Below are positions 54,392 to 63,224 of a stretch of DNA of 64,000 nt, piece by piece. This DNA comes from a bacterium (lineage in GTDB: Bacteria > Pseudomonadota > Alphaproteobacteria > Caulobacterales > Hyphomonadaceae): contig WGML01000002.1 of assembly GCA_016125045.1 (NCBI GenBank), positions 124,001 through 188,000 of the forward strand, written 5' to 3'. Position 1 is the stretch's first letter. Each line of letters opens with the position of its first letter. The position numbers and the translations under genes are program-made. The notes under the pieces are model-generated. The model made no database searches. It was not told the DNA's origin and was given only the letters and a program-made list of their open reading frames with translations.

Positions 54392-55548
54392 CCTGGCGAA
54401 CCTATGCTGTTCTCGGCGCTTCCAGCCTCGCCGCGATCACGTTGACCAATTGCGGTCAAAAGCCTGCGCCGGCGGAGCTCATTCCGGTGACGGAGTCCGG
54501 GCGAGCCGGTTCCCTCGCCGACGCTGTGACGATGCGCGTCACGCGGGTGGAGACGCGCTCCTTCAGCGACCGCGTGCTTGCGACCGGACGCCTTGTGACG
54601 CGTGAGGAGGCGGCGGTCGCGTCCGAACTCGGCGGCTTCCGGGTGCAGTCCGTGCTCGTCGACGAAGGCGACTGGGTCGAGGCGGGTCAGCCTCTGGTGC
54701 GGCTGGACGACACATTGCTTCAGGCGCAGATCGATCAGGCGGCGGCGCAGCTTGAGCAGCAGCGCATCAACGCCCGTTTCAGGCAGAGCCAGTGGGAGCG
54801 TGTGGAAGGCCTGCAGTCGACCGGCGCCCTCTCCGTTGAGGCGATCGAGCAGCGCCGCATGGAGGCGGAGGCCGCCCGCGCATCCGTCGCGGTCGCAGAA
54901 GCCGCGCTTCAGGAAATGAAACTCCGCCAGAAGCGCTTGACGGTCCGGGCGCCGGTGACCGGCCGCGTGCTCTCGCGAAATGTCCGGCCGGGTGAAATCT
55001 CCGGCGTCGGCGGCGCGTCCCCGTGGTTCCGCATCGCGCTCGACGGGCTTGTGGAGCTTGACGCGGAGTTGCAGGAGGCGGTCGTCGCAAGCATCAAGCC
55101 CGGCGAAGCGGCTGAGGTCGTCTTGCCGAGCGGGCAATCCGTAATGGGCAAGGTGCGCTATGTCAGTCCGCGGGTGGACGAGTCCACCGGCCTTGGTCGG
55201 GCGCGCATCTCCCTGCCTTATGACGCCGCCCTGCGTCCGGGCGGGTTCGGCGAAGCCGCTTTCACGGCGGTCGCCCGCGAGGCGGTGACCGTGCCGGCGA
55301 GCGCCGTCCGTTATGAAGCCGGCGGGCCGCTGCTGATGGTGGTCGGCGACGACAACCTCGTGAAGCGGGTGCCCGTCAAGCTCGGCGAGCGGCTGAAGGA
55401 TTTCGTGGAACTGCTTGAGGGTCCGCCCCCGGGGTCCCTCGTCCTGGCGATCGGCGCGGCGTTCGTGCTCGACGGCGACCCGGTCAATCCCGTTGAAAGC
55501 GACGATCCTCCGGCGCCGGCCAGCGGACCTGAGCAGGGTGAACGCTGA
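54388..55548 (+). CDS. RND efflux periplasmic adaptor lipoprotein
   Basis: A 386-residue membrane fusion protein with a signal ending TLTNC (Cys22). The lipoyl halves are VQSVLVDEGDWVEAGQPLVRLDD and LTVRAPVTGRVLSRNVRPGEI, separated by a coiled hairpin (about residues 110-170), then the beta-barrel. It overlaps the channel gene (ATGA) and the pump gene (TGATG), so all three efflux parts are co-translated. Confidence 0.92.
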   Translation: MTWRTYAVLGASSLAAITLTNCGQKPAPAELIPVTESGRAGSLADAVTMRVTRVETRSFSDRVLATGRLVTREEAAVASELGGFRVQSVLVDEGDWVEAGQPLVRLDDTLLQAQIDQAAAQLEQQRINARFRQSQWERVEGLQSTGALSVEAIEQRRMEAEAARASVAVAEAALQEMKLRQKRLTVRAPVTGRVLSRNVRPGEISGVGGASPWFRIALDGLVELDAELQEAVVASIKPGEAAEVVLPSGQSVMGKVRYVSPRVDESTGLGRARISLPYDAALRPGGFGEAAFTAVAREAVTVPASAVRYEAGGPLLMVVGDDNLVKRVPVKLGERLKDFVELLEGPPPGSLVLAIGAAFVLDGDPVNPVESDDPPAPASGPEQGER

Positions 55549-58500
55549 TGAACCTGCCGATTTCCAGCTGGGCGATCCGCAATCCGATCCCCGTGATCGT
55601 GGTGTTCGTGATCGCGACCATCGCGGGGCTGTCCGCGTATTCGCGGCTGCCCGTGAAGCAATTTCCCAACGTCGCCTTCCCGGTGGTGCAGGTCCTTGTC
55701 GTTCAGGACGGGGCGGCGCCCACCGAAATGGAAAGCCAGATCACGCGCCTCGTCGAGAATTCGATCGCCGGTGTGCCGAACGTCCGGGAGATCGTCTCGA
55801 ACGTCAGTCTCGGCGTGTCCTCGACCACCATCCAGTTCGATATCGGCGTCGACCTGCAGAAATCGAAAGATGAGGTGCGCTCCAAGATCGAGCAGCTGAG
55901 ACCCGAGCTTCCCGGCGGAATCGAGGAGCCGAGGGTCGAGGCGCTCGATTTCACGGGCATTCCGATCGCGAACTACGCCGTCAGTGCGCCTCACCTCTCG
56001 CCGGTGGAGCTCTCCTGGTACATCGACGACACGCTCGCGCGCACAATCCAGGCCGTGCCGGGCGTCGGGCAGGTCCTGCGCGTCGGCGGAGTGAACCGCG
56101 AAATCACGATGACGCTCGATCCCGTCCGCATGGCGGCGCTCGGGGTCACCGCGGCGGACGTCAACTCCGTCATGCGGCAATTCTATCGCAATTATGGCGG
56201 CGGCCGCGCCGAGATCGGCGGCTCGGAGAGCACGGTCCGCATCATCGGCGAAAGCCAGACGATCGAAGGATTGCGGGCGCTCACCGTGCCGCTTCCCGGC
56301 GGCCGTTATGTGACCCTGTCCGACATCGCCACCATCGGCGACGGGTCCGGCGAGGAGCGCGGCTTCGCCCTCCTCGACGGCAGGCCCGTCGTCGGCTTTT
56401 CGGTCGTCAAGGTGGACACCGCGAGCGAGGTCGACGTCGAGAACGGCCTGACCCGCGTGCTGGACCAGATCCAGGCGGCGGATCCCCGGATCAAGGTCAC
56501 CAAGATTGTGTCGATCGTCGACGACACGCGGGCGAATTTCGAGGCGACCGTCCATGTCCTTGTCGAGGGCATGCTGCTCGCTGCGCTCGTCGTACTGGTT
56601 TTCCTCCGCAACTGGCGGTCGACCCTGATCGCGGCGACCGCCATGCCGCTGTCGCTGATCCCGACATTCGCCGTCCAGGAGTGGATGGGGTTCAGCCTCA
56701 ACGTGGTGACGTTGCTCGCGCTCACGCTCGTCATCGGCATCCTGGTTGATGACGCGATCGTCGAGATCGAGAACATCCAGAAGCGGATCAATGAGGGGCA
56801 GACGCCGTTTCGCGCGTCGCTTGAGGGTGCGGACGCGATCGGCCTCGCGGTTGTGGCGACCACCGCCGCCATCGCGGTCGTGTTCCTGCCGGTCTCGTTC
56901 ATCTCCGGCATTTCCGGTCAGTTCTTCTTCGAGTTCGGGATCACGGTGGCTGTCGCAGTGACTTTCTCGTCGCTCGTCGCAAGGTTCGTCACGCCGCTCA
57001 TGGCGGCCTACTTCCTCCTTCCCGCGCGTCACCTGAGCGACGATCGCAAGCTGCCGGCGCTTTATGAAAACCTGCTCAACTGGTCGCTGGATCATCGCTG
57101 GCTCGCCTCGGCGGCGGGCGGCGGCATTGTGTTTCTCGGTCTTGCGACCTTCATCATCCTGCCGAAGGGCTTCATCCCGACGGAAGATCCGGGCTACATC
57201 TCGATGCAGCTCGAAGGCCCCCCCGGCGCAAACCGCGCGACGATGGAGCGCGGCGCCCTGGAACTCACTTCGATCCTGAAGGAGCAATTTCCTGACGTTG
57301 AGAGCGTGTTCGTGCGGGTCGGTTCCTCCGGCGCAAACGGCGACTTCACATCCGGCCAGGCGACCGCGATCCTGAAGGACGACCGCTCGATGTCGACCGA
57401 TGCGCTCACGCAGCTCATCCGCCCCGTGCTGGGGCAGGTGCCGGACATCCGCGTCACCACCTCGACTCAGGGCGGGCCGGGCGGTCAGAGCACCGATATC
57501 GACGTCATCCTGTCGAGCGAGAACACCGAGGCGCTTGAGCAGGCGCAGCTGCGGCTGCTCAAGGAAATGCGCGGCATGCCGGAGGTCAGCCAGCCGCGCC
57601 TGTTCCCGGCGCCACCGGCGCCCGAACTCGTGATCCGTCCGCGCGTCGAGGAAGCAGCGCGCCTGAACGTGTCCACCGATGCGATCGCCGCCGTCGCCCG
57701 GATCGCAACAACCGGCGACATCGACGCGAACACAGCCAAGTTTTCCGAGGGCAAGCGCCGCCTGCCGATCCGGGTGCGGCTTCCGGACTCGGTTCGCAAC
57801 GACCTGAAGGCGATCTCCGAACTCCGGGTGCCCACGCGGACAGGCGGCATGACGACGCTCGGCGCGGTCGCCGATATCGGTTTCGAGCCCGGCCCCAGCC
57901 AGATCACGCGCTACGCACGGGAGCGCCGCGCATCTGTGCAGGCGGACTTCGCCCCCGGCGTCGTCTCCGGCACGGCGAGCGCGGCGATCGACCGGTCCGA
58001 GACGATCCGGGACCTGCCGCCGGATGTGCGCCGCGCTTCCATCGGCAACGAACAGGCGCAGGCGGAATTGTTCGGCGGCATCGGCGGCGCGATGATCGCC
58101 GGCGTGGGTCTCATCTTCTCGGTCATGGTGCTGCTCTTTCGCAGCGTCTTCAAACCGGTCACGATCCTGCTCGCCCTCCCGCTCAGTTTTCCAGGAGCGT
58201 TCATCGCGCTTCTGGTCGTGGGCCTCGAAGTCAGCATGCCCGTGCTGATCGGAGCACTGATGTTGCTGGGGATTTCCGCCAAGAACTCGATCCTGCTGGT
58301 CGATTTCGCCATTGAGATGGAACGCAAGGGAATGGGTGTACGCGACGCGATCGTCGGGGCCTGCCGCGAACGTGCGCGCCCGATCGTGATGACGACCATC
58401 GCCATGATCGCAGGCATGTTGCCCACGGCGCTCGGCATCGGCGACGGCGCCTCCTTCCGTCAGCCAATGGCGGTCGCGGTGATCGGCGGGCTGGTGAGCT

Positions 58501-58691
58501 CAACCATTTGCTCGCTTGTCCTCGTGCCGGTCGGCTACTCGCTCATCTCGTCGATCGAGACCTTCATCAACCCGTTGTTCGCTCGCCTCGCAACGCGGCG
58601 GACGCCCGAAGATGACGCCCTGCTCGCGGGCTTGAAAGGCGGCCCTCCGCCTCCGGATGTCGAACCCGTTCGCGCCACGCACGCCGAGTAG
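55548..58691 (+). CDS. RND efflux pump, inner-membrane permease
   Basis: A 1047-residue pump with MNLPISSWAIRNPIPVIVVF at its start, helix 4 proton-relay GILVDDAIVEIENIQKRI and the second-half GISAKNSILLVDFAIEM. Both large periplasmic domains are intact. It is more distant from AcrB than the pump at 10.8 kb and resembles adaptor-linked RND pumps of proteobacterial HAE1-related groups. Substrate unknown; control by the divergent TetR protein is likely. Confidence 0.93.
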   Translation: MNLPISSWAIRNPIPVIVVFVIATIAGLSAYSRLPVKQFPNVAFPVVQVLVVQDGAAPTEMESQITRLVENSIAGVPNVREIVSNVSLGVSSTTIQFDIGVDLQKSKDEVRSKIEQLRPELPGGIEEPRVEALDFTGIPIANYAVSAPHLSPVELSWYIDDTLARTIQAVPGVGQVLRVGGVNREITMTLDPVRMAALGVTAADVNSVMRQFYRNYGGGRAEIGGSESTVRIIGESQTIEGLRALTVPLPGGRYVTLSDIATIGDGSGEERGFALLDGRPVVGFSVVKVDTASEVDVENGLTRVLDQIQAADPRIKVTKIVSIVDDTRANFEATVHVLVEGMLLAALVVLVFLRNWRSTLIAATAMPLSLIPTFAVQEWMGFSLNVVTLLALTLVIGILVDDAIVEIENIQKRINEGQTPFRASLEGADAIGLAVVATTAAIAVVFLPVSFISGISGQFFFEFGITVAVAVTFSSLVARFVTPLMAAYFLLPARHLSDDRKLPALYENLLNWSLDHRWLASAAGGGIVFLGLATFIILPKGFIPTEDPGYISMQLEGPPGANRATMERGALELTSILKEQFPDVESVFVRVGSSGANGDFTSGQATAILKDDRSMSTDALTQLIRPVLGQVPDIRVTTSTQGGPGGQSTDIDVILSSENTEALEQAQLRLLKEMRGMPEVSQPRLFPAPPAPELVIRPRVEEAARLNVSTDAIAAVARIATTGDIDANTAKFSEGKRRLPIRVRLPDSVRNDLKAISELRVPTRTGGMTTLGAVADIGFEPGPSQITRYARERRASVQADFAPGVVSGTASAAIDRSETIRDLPPDVRRASIGNEQAQAELFGGIGGAMIAGVGLIFSVMVLLFRSVFKPVTILLALPLSFPGAFIALLVVGLEVSMPVLIGALMLLGISAKNSILLVDFAIEMERKGMGVRDAIVGACRERARPIVMTTIAMIAGMLPTALGIGDGASFRQPMAVAVIGGLVSSTICSLVLVPVGYSLISSIETFINPLFARLATRRTPEDDALLAGLKGGPPPPDVEPVRATHAE

Positions 58692-58733
58692 ACCCGCCGA
58701 GCCGGCGTCGTTATCGTCCGTTAGGTTCTGGAC

Positions 58734-59858
58734 GTGGGGGTCGCGATCAAGACTTGGCGAACCGTTCGACATCTCGTCGCGCTCCTCGCGTTCGCGGTGC
58801 TTCCGATCGGCTGCGCTTCCCGTACGCCCGCGGCCGAGCCTTCTGCGATCGCCCCGCCATCCACCAGACAGGAGGCGGATGACGCGCAGCGCCGGGCGAC
58901 GGTCGACGCCGCCGCCGCCGCGTTTTCGTCCAAGACCCGAGTGAAGGATTTCTCGGTTCTGGTCATGCGCGGCGAGGAGACGCACTATCTGCGCCATTTC
59001 GGGAGTTACGATGACCGGACTATCGTTCCGCTCGCCTCCGCGACCAAGTGGATCACAGGCGCCACCATCATGTCGCTCGTGGACGACGGCCTGCTCGATC
59101 TTGATGCCCCGATCGGCCGCTGGCTGCCGTCGCTTCCCGAAACGCATCGCGCGCTCACGCTTCGACAATTGCTGTCCTACACGGCGGGCTTCGCTCCGCT
59201 TTCGGAAAGCGGGGCGGACATTCGCCAGAACAAGCGGATCTCGCTGAGCGAGGGTGTGCAGGAGCTCGCGGCCCTGCCGCTGCGCGACCCACCCGGAACG
59301 GCGTTCGCCTATGGTGGGGCGAACTTCCAGTTCGCAGGCGCGGCGGCCGAACAGGCTGGCGGCGCGAGTTGGGCGGAGCTGTTCCGCCGCCGGCTGGGAG
59401 ACGGGCTCGCAATGTCTGATTTCTTGTGGAGCAACCCGACCGGACCGAACCCACCGGACTCCGTTCGCAACCCGCTTCTGCAAGGCGGCGCCGCGACCAC
59501 TCTGAACGCGTATTCGCGCTTTCTCACGATGATTGCGCAGCGCGGTGTCTATGGCGGACGGCGCTTTCTCAGCGAGGCCGCGATCGACGAAATGGAGCGC
59601 GTAGAGACCCGAGGCGTGACCATGCGCTATGTGCCGCCCGGCGCCGGCCCGGGCATGCAGTACAACCTCGCGCACTGGTGTGAGCGGGAAGCAGCCGAAC
59701 GATGCGTGCTTCTCTCCAGCCCCGGCGCGTTCGGCGTCTATCCCTGGATCGACCGCGAGACGGGCCTCCACGGCGTCATCTTCATGCAGGATCGGCTCGG
59801 ACCTATCGCGAACGACGTCCGCGCGCTTCGCGACGCTGCGATGGCGGCCTATCGCTGA
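58734..59858 (+). CDS. Serine beta-lactamase-fold hydrolase (class C/EstB-like) lipoprotein
   Basis: A 374-residue exported protein. Lipobox LPIGC (Cys27); the active-site SxxK is ASATK (Ser102, Lys105); the second motif is FAYGGANFQ with Tyr; the third, usually KTG or HxG, is not clear. This fits the S12/beta-lactamase-related esterase and peptidase group rather than a true AmpC. It starts with GTG 58734, 42 bases after the RND pump and on the same strand. Substrate is unknown. Confidence 0.85.
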   Translation: MGVAIKTWRTVRHLVALLAFAVLPIGCASRTPAAEPSAIAPPSTRQEADDAQRRATVDAAAAAFSSKTRVKDFSVLVMRGEETHYLRHFGSYDDRTIVPLASATKWITGATIMSLVDDGLLDLDAPIGRWLPSLPETHRALTLRQLLSYTAGFAPLSESGADIRQNKRISLSEGVQELAALPLRDPPGTAFAYGGANFQFAGAAAEQAGGASWAELFRRRLGDGLAMSDFLWSNPTGPNPPDSVRNPLLQGGAATTLNAYSRFLTMIAQRGVYGGRRFLSEAAIDEMERVETRGVTMRYVPPGAGPGMQYNLAHWCEREAAERCVLLSSPGAFGVYPWIDRETGLHGVIFMQDRLGPIANDVRALRDAAMAAYR

Positions 59859-59861
59859 TCG

Positions 59862-60434
59862 TCATCCCGTCTTCATGTCCGGGTCGAGGGACTGACCGGG
59901 ATCGAGCTGCACGCCGAACGTGTTCAGCATCATGCAGACCTGCGTGTACTGACCCGCGGTCATGACGAGGTCCATCGCCTGGCGTTCGCTGTGGTGGGTG
60001 GTAAGGTCCCTCCAGGTGGGATCGGAGACGAACTGGTCCGCGTGGAGTTCGTCCGCCGCCGCGAGGAGCACGCGATCCTTCGGTTCCCAGCGCGGGTCGC
60101 CGGGGCCGGTCTTGATTTGGTCGAGCTCCGTCTCCGTGAGGCCGCAGCGCAGGCCGATCCGTTTGTGCTGCGTCCATTCGTAGCCCGACCGGCACAGCCA
60201 GCCGATGCGAAGGATCACGATCTCGCGCGCCCGTGGCGGGAGGCTGTTGCGGTCAGACAGGATATAGCCGCCCCACGACAGAAACGCCGTGAGTGCTTCC
60301 GGCGCGTGAACCAGAGTGCGGAAAATGTTCAGCACCCTGCCGTCGCGGCCCCGCTGGCCAGCGAGGACCTCCGCCTGACCTGCATCGAGATCGTCATCTC
60401 CGAGAGGCCGGATACGTGGGGATGACAGTCGCAT
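59862..60434 (-). CDS. Carboxymuconolactone decarboxylase (AhpD-like) family protein
   Basis: A 190-residue all-alpha protein of the CMD family: LSWGGYILSDRNSLPPRAREIVILRIGWLCRSGYEWTQHKRI holds the core, but the redox CxxC of AhpD is replaced by C-R-S-G, so peroxidase activity as in AhpD is unlikely. Proteins with the WLCRSGYEWTQH pattern are common uncharacterised relatives. It is convergent with the serine hydrolase gene, only three bases apart. Confidence 0.86.
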   Translation of the reverse strand: MRLSSPRIRPLGDDDLDAGQAEVLAGQRGRDGRVLNIFRTLVHAPEALTAFLSWGGYILSDRNSLPPRAREIVILRIGWLCRSGYEWTQHKRIGLRCGLTETELDQIKTGPGDPRWEPKDRVLLAAADELHADQFVSDPTWRDLTTHHSERQAMDLVMTAGQYTQVCMMLNTFGVQLDPGQSLDPDMKTG

Positions 60435-60575
60435 GTGCGTCTCCGCTTTCAGGCTTCCAGGGTCGAACGCTCGCTCTCATGTTGACGCTACGCCGGGAAG
60501 GCGTAACGGAGAAGCAAGAACCAGCAAACGAGTGAAAGCCGGCGTGAAACCGGCGCGAGCAAGGAGGAGCCCGCC

Positions 60576-61868
60576 ATGACGTCCCTGTTCAGCCAGATCG
60601 CCCCGACCCAGGACATCGCCGCCTACATCGCCGACGCAAGCCGCAAGGCCTGGGAGGTGAAGGACGTCCCTGCCTCCACCCCCAAGCGGACGATCGCGAA
60701 AGTTGGCGTGATCGGGGCTGGCACGATGGGCGGCGGAATCGCGATGAATTTCGCCAATGTCGGCACGCCGGTCCGCATCGTCGAGACAAAGGCTGAAGCA
60801 CTGCAGCGGGGCCTTGGCGTCATCCGCACCAATTATGAACGCTCCGCCCAGCGCGGCCGCTTCCCGATGGAGGAGGTCGACGTCCGCATGGGATTGCTCT
60901 CCGGCGATCTCAGCCTGGATGGTCTCGCCGACTGCGACCTCATCATCGAGGCGGTGTTTGAGGACATGGACGTCAAGAAGCAGGTGTTCACCGCGCTCGA
61001 CCGAATCGCGAAGCCCGGCGCCATCCTCGCGACGAACACCTCCGCCCTTGATGTCAACGAGATCGCCGCCAGCACGAAACGCCCGCAGGACGTCATCGGC
61101 CTCCACTTCTTCTCGCCGGCGAATGTCATGAAGCTGGTCGAGATTGTGCGCGGCGCGAAGACCGCCGACGACGTGATCGCCACGTCCATGTCGCTGTCCA
61201 AGACGATCGAGAAGATCGCGGTTCTCGTGGGTGTCTGCCCGGGCTTCGTCGGAAACCGGATGCTCTACAAACGCGGCCAGGCGGCTCAGGCGCTTCTGAA
61301 GCAGGGCGCGATGCCATGGGAGATCGACGCGGCGTTCAACACGTTCGGGTTCAAGATGGGGCCCTATCAGATGTCTGATCTCGCCGGCCTCGACATCGGC
61401 TGGAAACCCGGCGCGACGACAGCCAATCCGTTGCGCGACATGATCTGCGAGCGCACATCACGGCGCGGGCAGAAGTCGGGCGCCGGCTATTATGACTATG
61501 ACGAGAACCGCGTCGGTCGCCCCTCGCCCGAAGTCGAAGCCATCGTTCGCGAATTCGCTGCTGCGAGCGGCGAGAAGCAGCGCTCGGTGACGCCGGACGA
61601 GATCGTCGAGGAGTGCATCTTCCCGATGATCAACGAAGGCGCGAAAATCCTCGAGGAAAACATGGCTCAGCGCGCCTCCGACATCGATGTTGTCTGGCTC
61701 AATGGCTATGGTTGGCCGCAGGACAAGGGCGGGCCGATGTTCCTTGGCGATCGGATCGGGCTCGACCGCGTGCTCGCGAAGATCGAGACGATGGATCCCG
61801 AGCTCTATTCCGCGTCGCCTCTGCTGAAACACCTGGTGCGCGACGGAAAAACCTTCGCCCAACTCTAG
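60576..61868 (+). CDS. 3-hydroxyacyl-CoA dehydrogenase, FadB/FadJ C-terminal-half type
   Basis: A 430-residue enzyme of fatty-acid oxidation. NAD-binding GVIGAGTMGGGIA (residues 44-56), active-site region HFFSPANVMKLVEIV and CPGFVGNRM are followed by two C-terminal 3HCDH domains. It matches the dehydrogenase half of FadB or FadJ, with only a 40-residue stub where the enoyl-CoA hydratase domain would be. GCAAGGAGGAGCCCGCC before ATG 60576 is a strong ribosome site, so the short form is genuine, not a broken gene. A separate hydratase must complete the pathway. Confidence 0.9.
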   Translation: MTSLFSQIAPTQDIAAYIADASRKAWEVKDVPASTPKRTIAKVGVIGAGTMGGGIAMNFANVGTPVRIVETKAEALQRGLGVIRTNYERSAQRGRFPMEEVDVRMGLLSGDLSLDGLADCDLIIEAVFEDMDVKKQVFTALDRIAKPGAILATNTSALDVNEIAASTKRPQDVIGLHFFSPANVMKLVEIVRGAKTADDVIATSMSLSKTIEKIAVLVGVCPGFVGNRMLYKRGQAAQALLKQGAMPWEIDAAFNTFGFKMGPYQMSDLAGLDIGWKPGATTANPLRDMICERTSRRGQKSGAGYYDYDENRVGRPSPEVEAIVREFAAASGEKQRSVTPDEIVEECIFPMINEGAKILEENMAQRASDIDVVWLNGYGWPQDKGGPMFLGDRIGLDRVLAKIETMDPELYSASPLLKHLVRDGKTFAQL

Positions 61869-61881
61869 GCCGGTGGGCGGC

Positions 61882-61899
61882 TCAACCGAATTCGGTTGA
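61882..61899. repeat. Perfect 18-bp palindrome
   Basis: TCAACCGAATTCGGTTGA reads the same on both strands. It lies 13 bases after the dehydrogenase stop and 30 bases before the next gene. There is no T-tract after it, so an operator or stabilising stem is more likely than a terminator. Confidence 0.6.
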
Positions 61900-61929
61900 C
61901 CAAACCCGCGCGGAAGCGCCCATGGACGG

Positions 61930-62178
61930 ATGGCGACCGAGACCCTCTACATCGTTCAGGCCTATGTTGCAGGGCGAGGGTCCGACCTGAGGCCTGAACC
62001 GCAGGTCGGGTGTCGGTCGGCCGAGGAGGCCTGCCGGAAAGCCGAAAGGATAAGCGCTGCGCGCCTCGGCGTTGTCGCCTACGCGATCACCGCTGACGTC
62101 GACCTCGGCGACTACGGCGATGCGCCGACCATCCTGTTCCGGTCGGGTCGCCTGCCGCCGCCCTTCGATGAGGCGTGA
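61930..62178 (+). CDS. Small hypothetical protein
   Basis: An 82-residue soluble protein, MATETLYIVQAYVAGRGSDLRPEP at its start and ending PTILFRSGRLPPPFDEA. The mixed hydrophobic pattern (YIVQAYV, GVVAYAITADVDLGDYG) looks like a small folded alpha/beta domain, and codon use matches its neighbours. I do not recognise the family. Weak ribosome site (GGACGG). It follows the dehydrogenase and is convergent with the metallo-beta-lactamase gene. Confidence 0.6.
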   Translation: MATETLYIVQAYVAGRGSDLRPEPQVGCRSAEEACRKAERISAARLGVVAYAITADVDLGDYGDAPTILFRSGRLPPPFDEA

Positions 62179-62202
62179 TCGCCCCCAGCTGCGGGCGCAG
62201 CA

Positions 62203-63099
62203 TCAGCCGCCGCCGGTCGCCTTGTCCGTCTGAGTCTTCAACTGCACTTCGAAATCGGCCTTGGAGCGGGCGATGAAGGGCTGAAACTCGCCCGGCGCGA
62301 TGAACGGGTTCGGACCCGGCGATCCCAGCCGCGCCCATTTGCCTTCGAGATCAAAGAACTCCGTGTGCGGCGCAAGGAACACGTCGACATTCATCGTCTC
62401 GGCCTTGGCGAAGGTCTTGCGGTAGTCGGCCACGATATTCGCGTATTGCGGCGGACCAAGCAGGCGGTTCGCCGCGACGCTGGATGAGCAGTAGATCAGT
62501 GCATCGTAGGACTTGCCGCCGTCGGTCACCGTGAAGCCCCATGAGGTGCAGCCGCGCGAGTGGCCCGGCGTGTGGTTCGCCACCAGCTTGCGACCGGCAA
62601 GCTCCACCGTGTCGCCATCCTTCACCGCGCGGTCCACCTTGACCGGCGGCGCCGCGAACGCGCTGACGGCTTCGCTGCCAAGATAGAAGCCGCCTTCGAG
62701 CGCGCTCTTGTCCCCTTCGTGGGCGATCAATCGGGCGCCGGACTTCCGCTTCAGTTCCGCGAGGCCGCCGGAGTGATCGAAATGGGCGTGGCTGTTCAGG
62801 AGATACACCACGTCCTCGATCCGGAAGCCAAGCTTCTCGATGTTGGCCGCGATCATCGCAGCCGACTCCGGCAGGCCGCCATCGATCAGAATATGGCCCT
62901 TCGGCGTCGGAATCAGCCATGCGGCCAGGCCGGCGGTTCCGACATAATAGACGTCGTCGATGACTCGAAACGGTTCGCGCGGCGTGCTCCACGACTCCGG
63001 AAGGCCGCGCTGGGCGAGCGCCGCGGGCGCCAGCGCCGCAAGACACGCGGTCAGGCAGGCGACGACGGCGCTGCGCGACTTGAGACGGGATCGTGACAT
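62203..63099 (-). CDS. Subclass B3 metallo-beta-lactamase
   Basis: A 298-residue exported zinc hydrolase. A signal peptide ends at ALAQ (about residue 30). The zinc ligands are complete and of the B3 type: HAHFDH (His104, His106, Asp108, His109), His180 in HTPGHSRGCTSW and His245 in FLAPHTEFF. B3 enzymes hydrolyse carbapenems and other beta-lactams, though many environmental chromosomal members are poorly characterised. It has no mobile element near it and its composition matches the window, so it looks intrinsic. It lies 18 bases after the ftsH terminator. Confidence 0.92.
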   Translation of the reverse strand: MSRSRLKSRSAVVACLTACLAALAPAALAQRGLPESWSTPREPFRVIDDVYYVGTAGLAAWLIPTPKGHILIDGGLPESAAMIAANIEKLGFRIEDVVYLLNSHAHFDHSGGLAELKRKSGARLIAHEGDKSALEGGFYLGSEAVSAFAAPPVKVDRAVKDGDTVELAGRKLVANHTPGHSRGCTSWGFTVTDGGKSYDALIYCSSSVAANRLLGPPQYANIVADYRKTFAKAETMNVDVFLAPHTEFFDLEGKWARLGSPGPNPFIAPGEFQPFIARSKADFEVQLKTQTDKATGGG

Positions 63100-63116
63100 C
63101 AGCGTTGCTCCGCAAC

Positions 63117-63150
63117 GAAAAAGGGGCGGCGACCCTCTGGCCGCCGCCCC
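63117..63150 (-). terminator. Intrinsic terminator of ftsH
   Basis: GGGGCGGCG (63123-63131) pairs with CGCCGCCCC (63142-63150). On the minus strand the stem is followed by TTTTTCG. It is 75 bases after the ftsH stop and just upstream of the metallo-beta-lactamase start. Confidence 0.8.
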
Positions 63151-63224
63151 AATCTGTCACACGTCGCGGTCGATCCGCAAAGTCGCCGGGCCTGTCCGTG
63201 GCTCCGCTCGGCGGTGCCCAGTCG

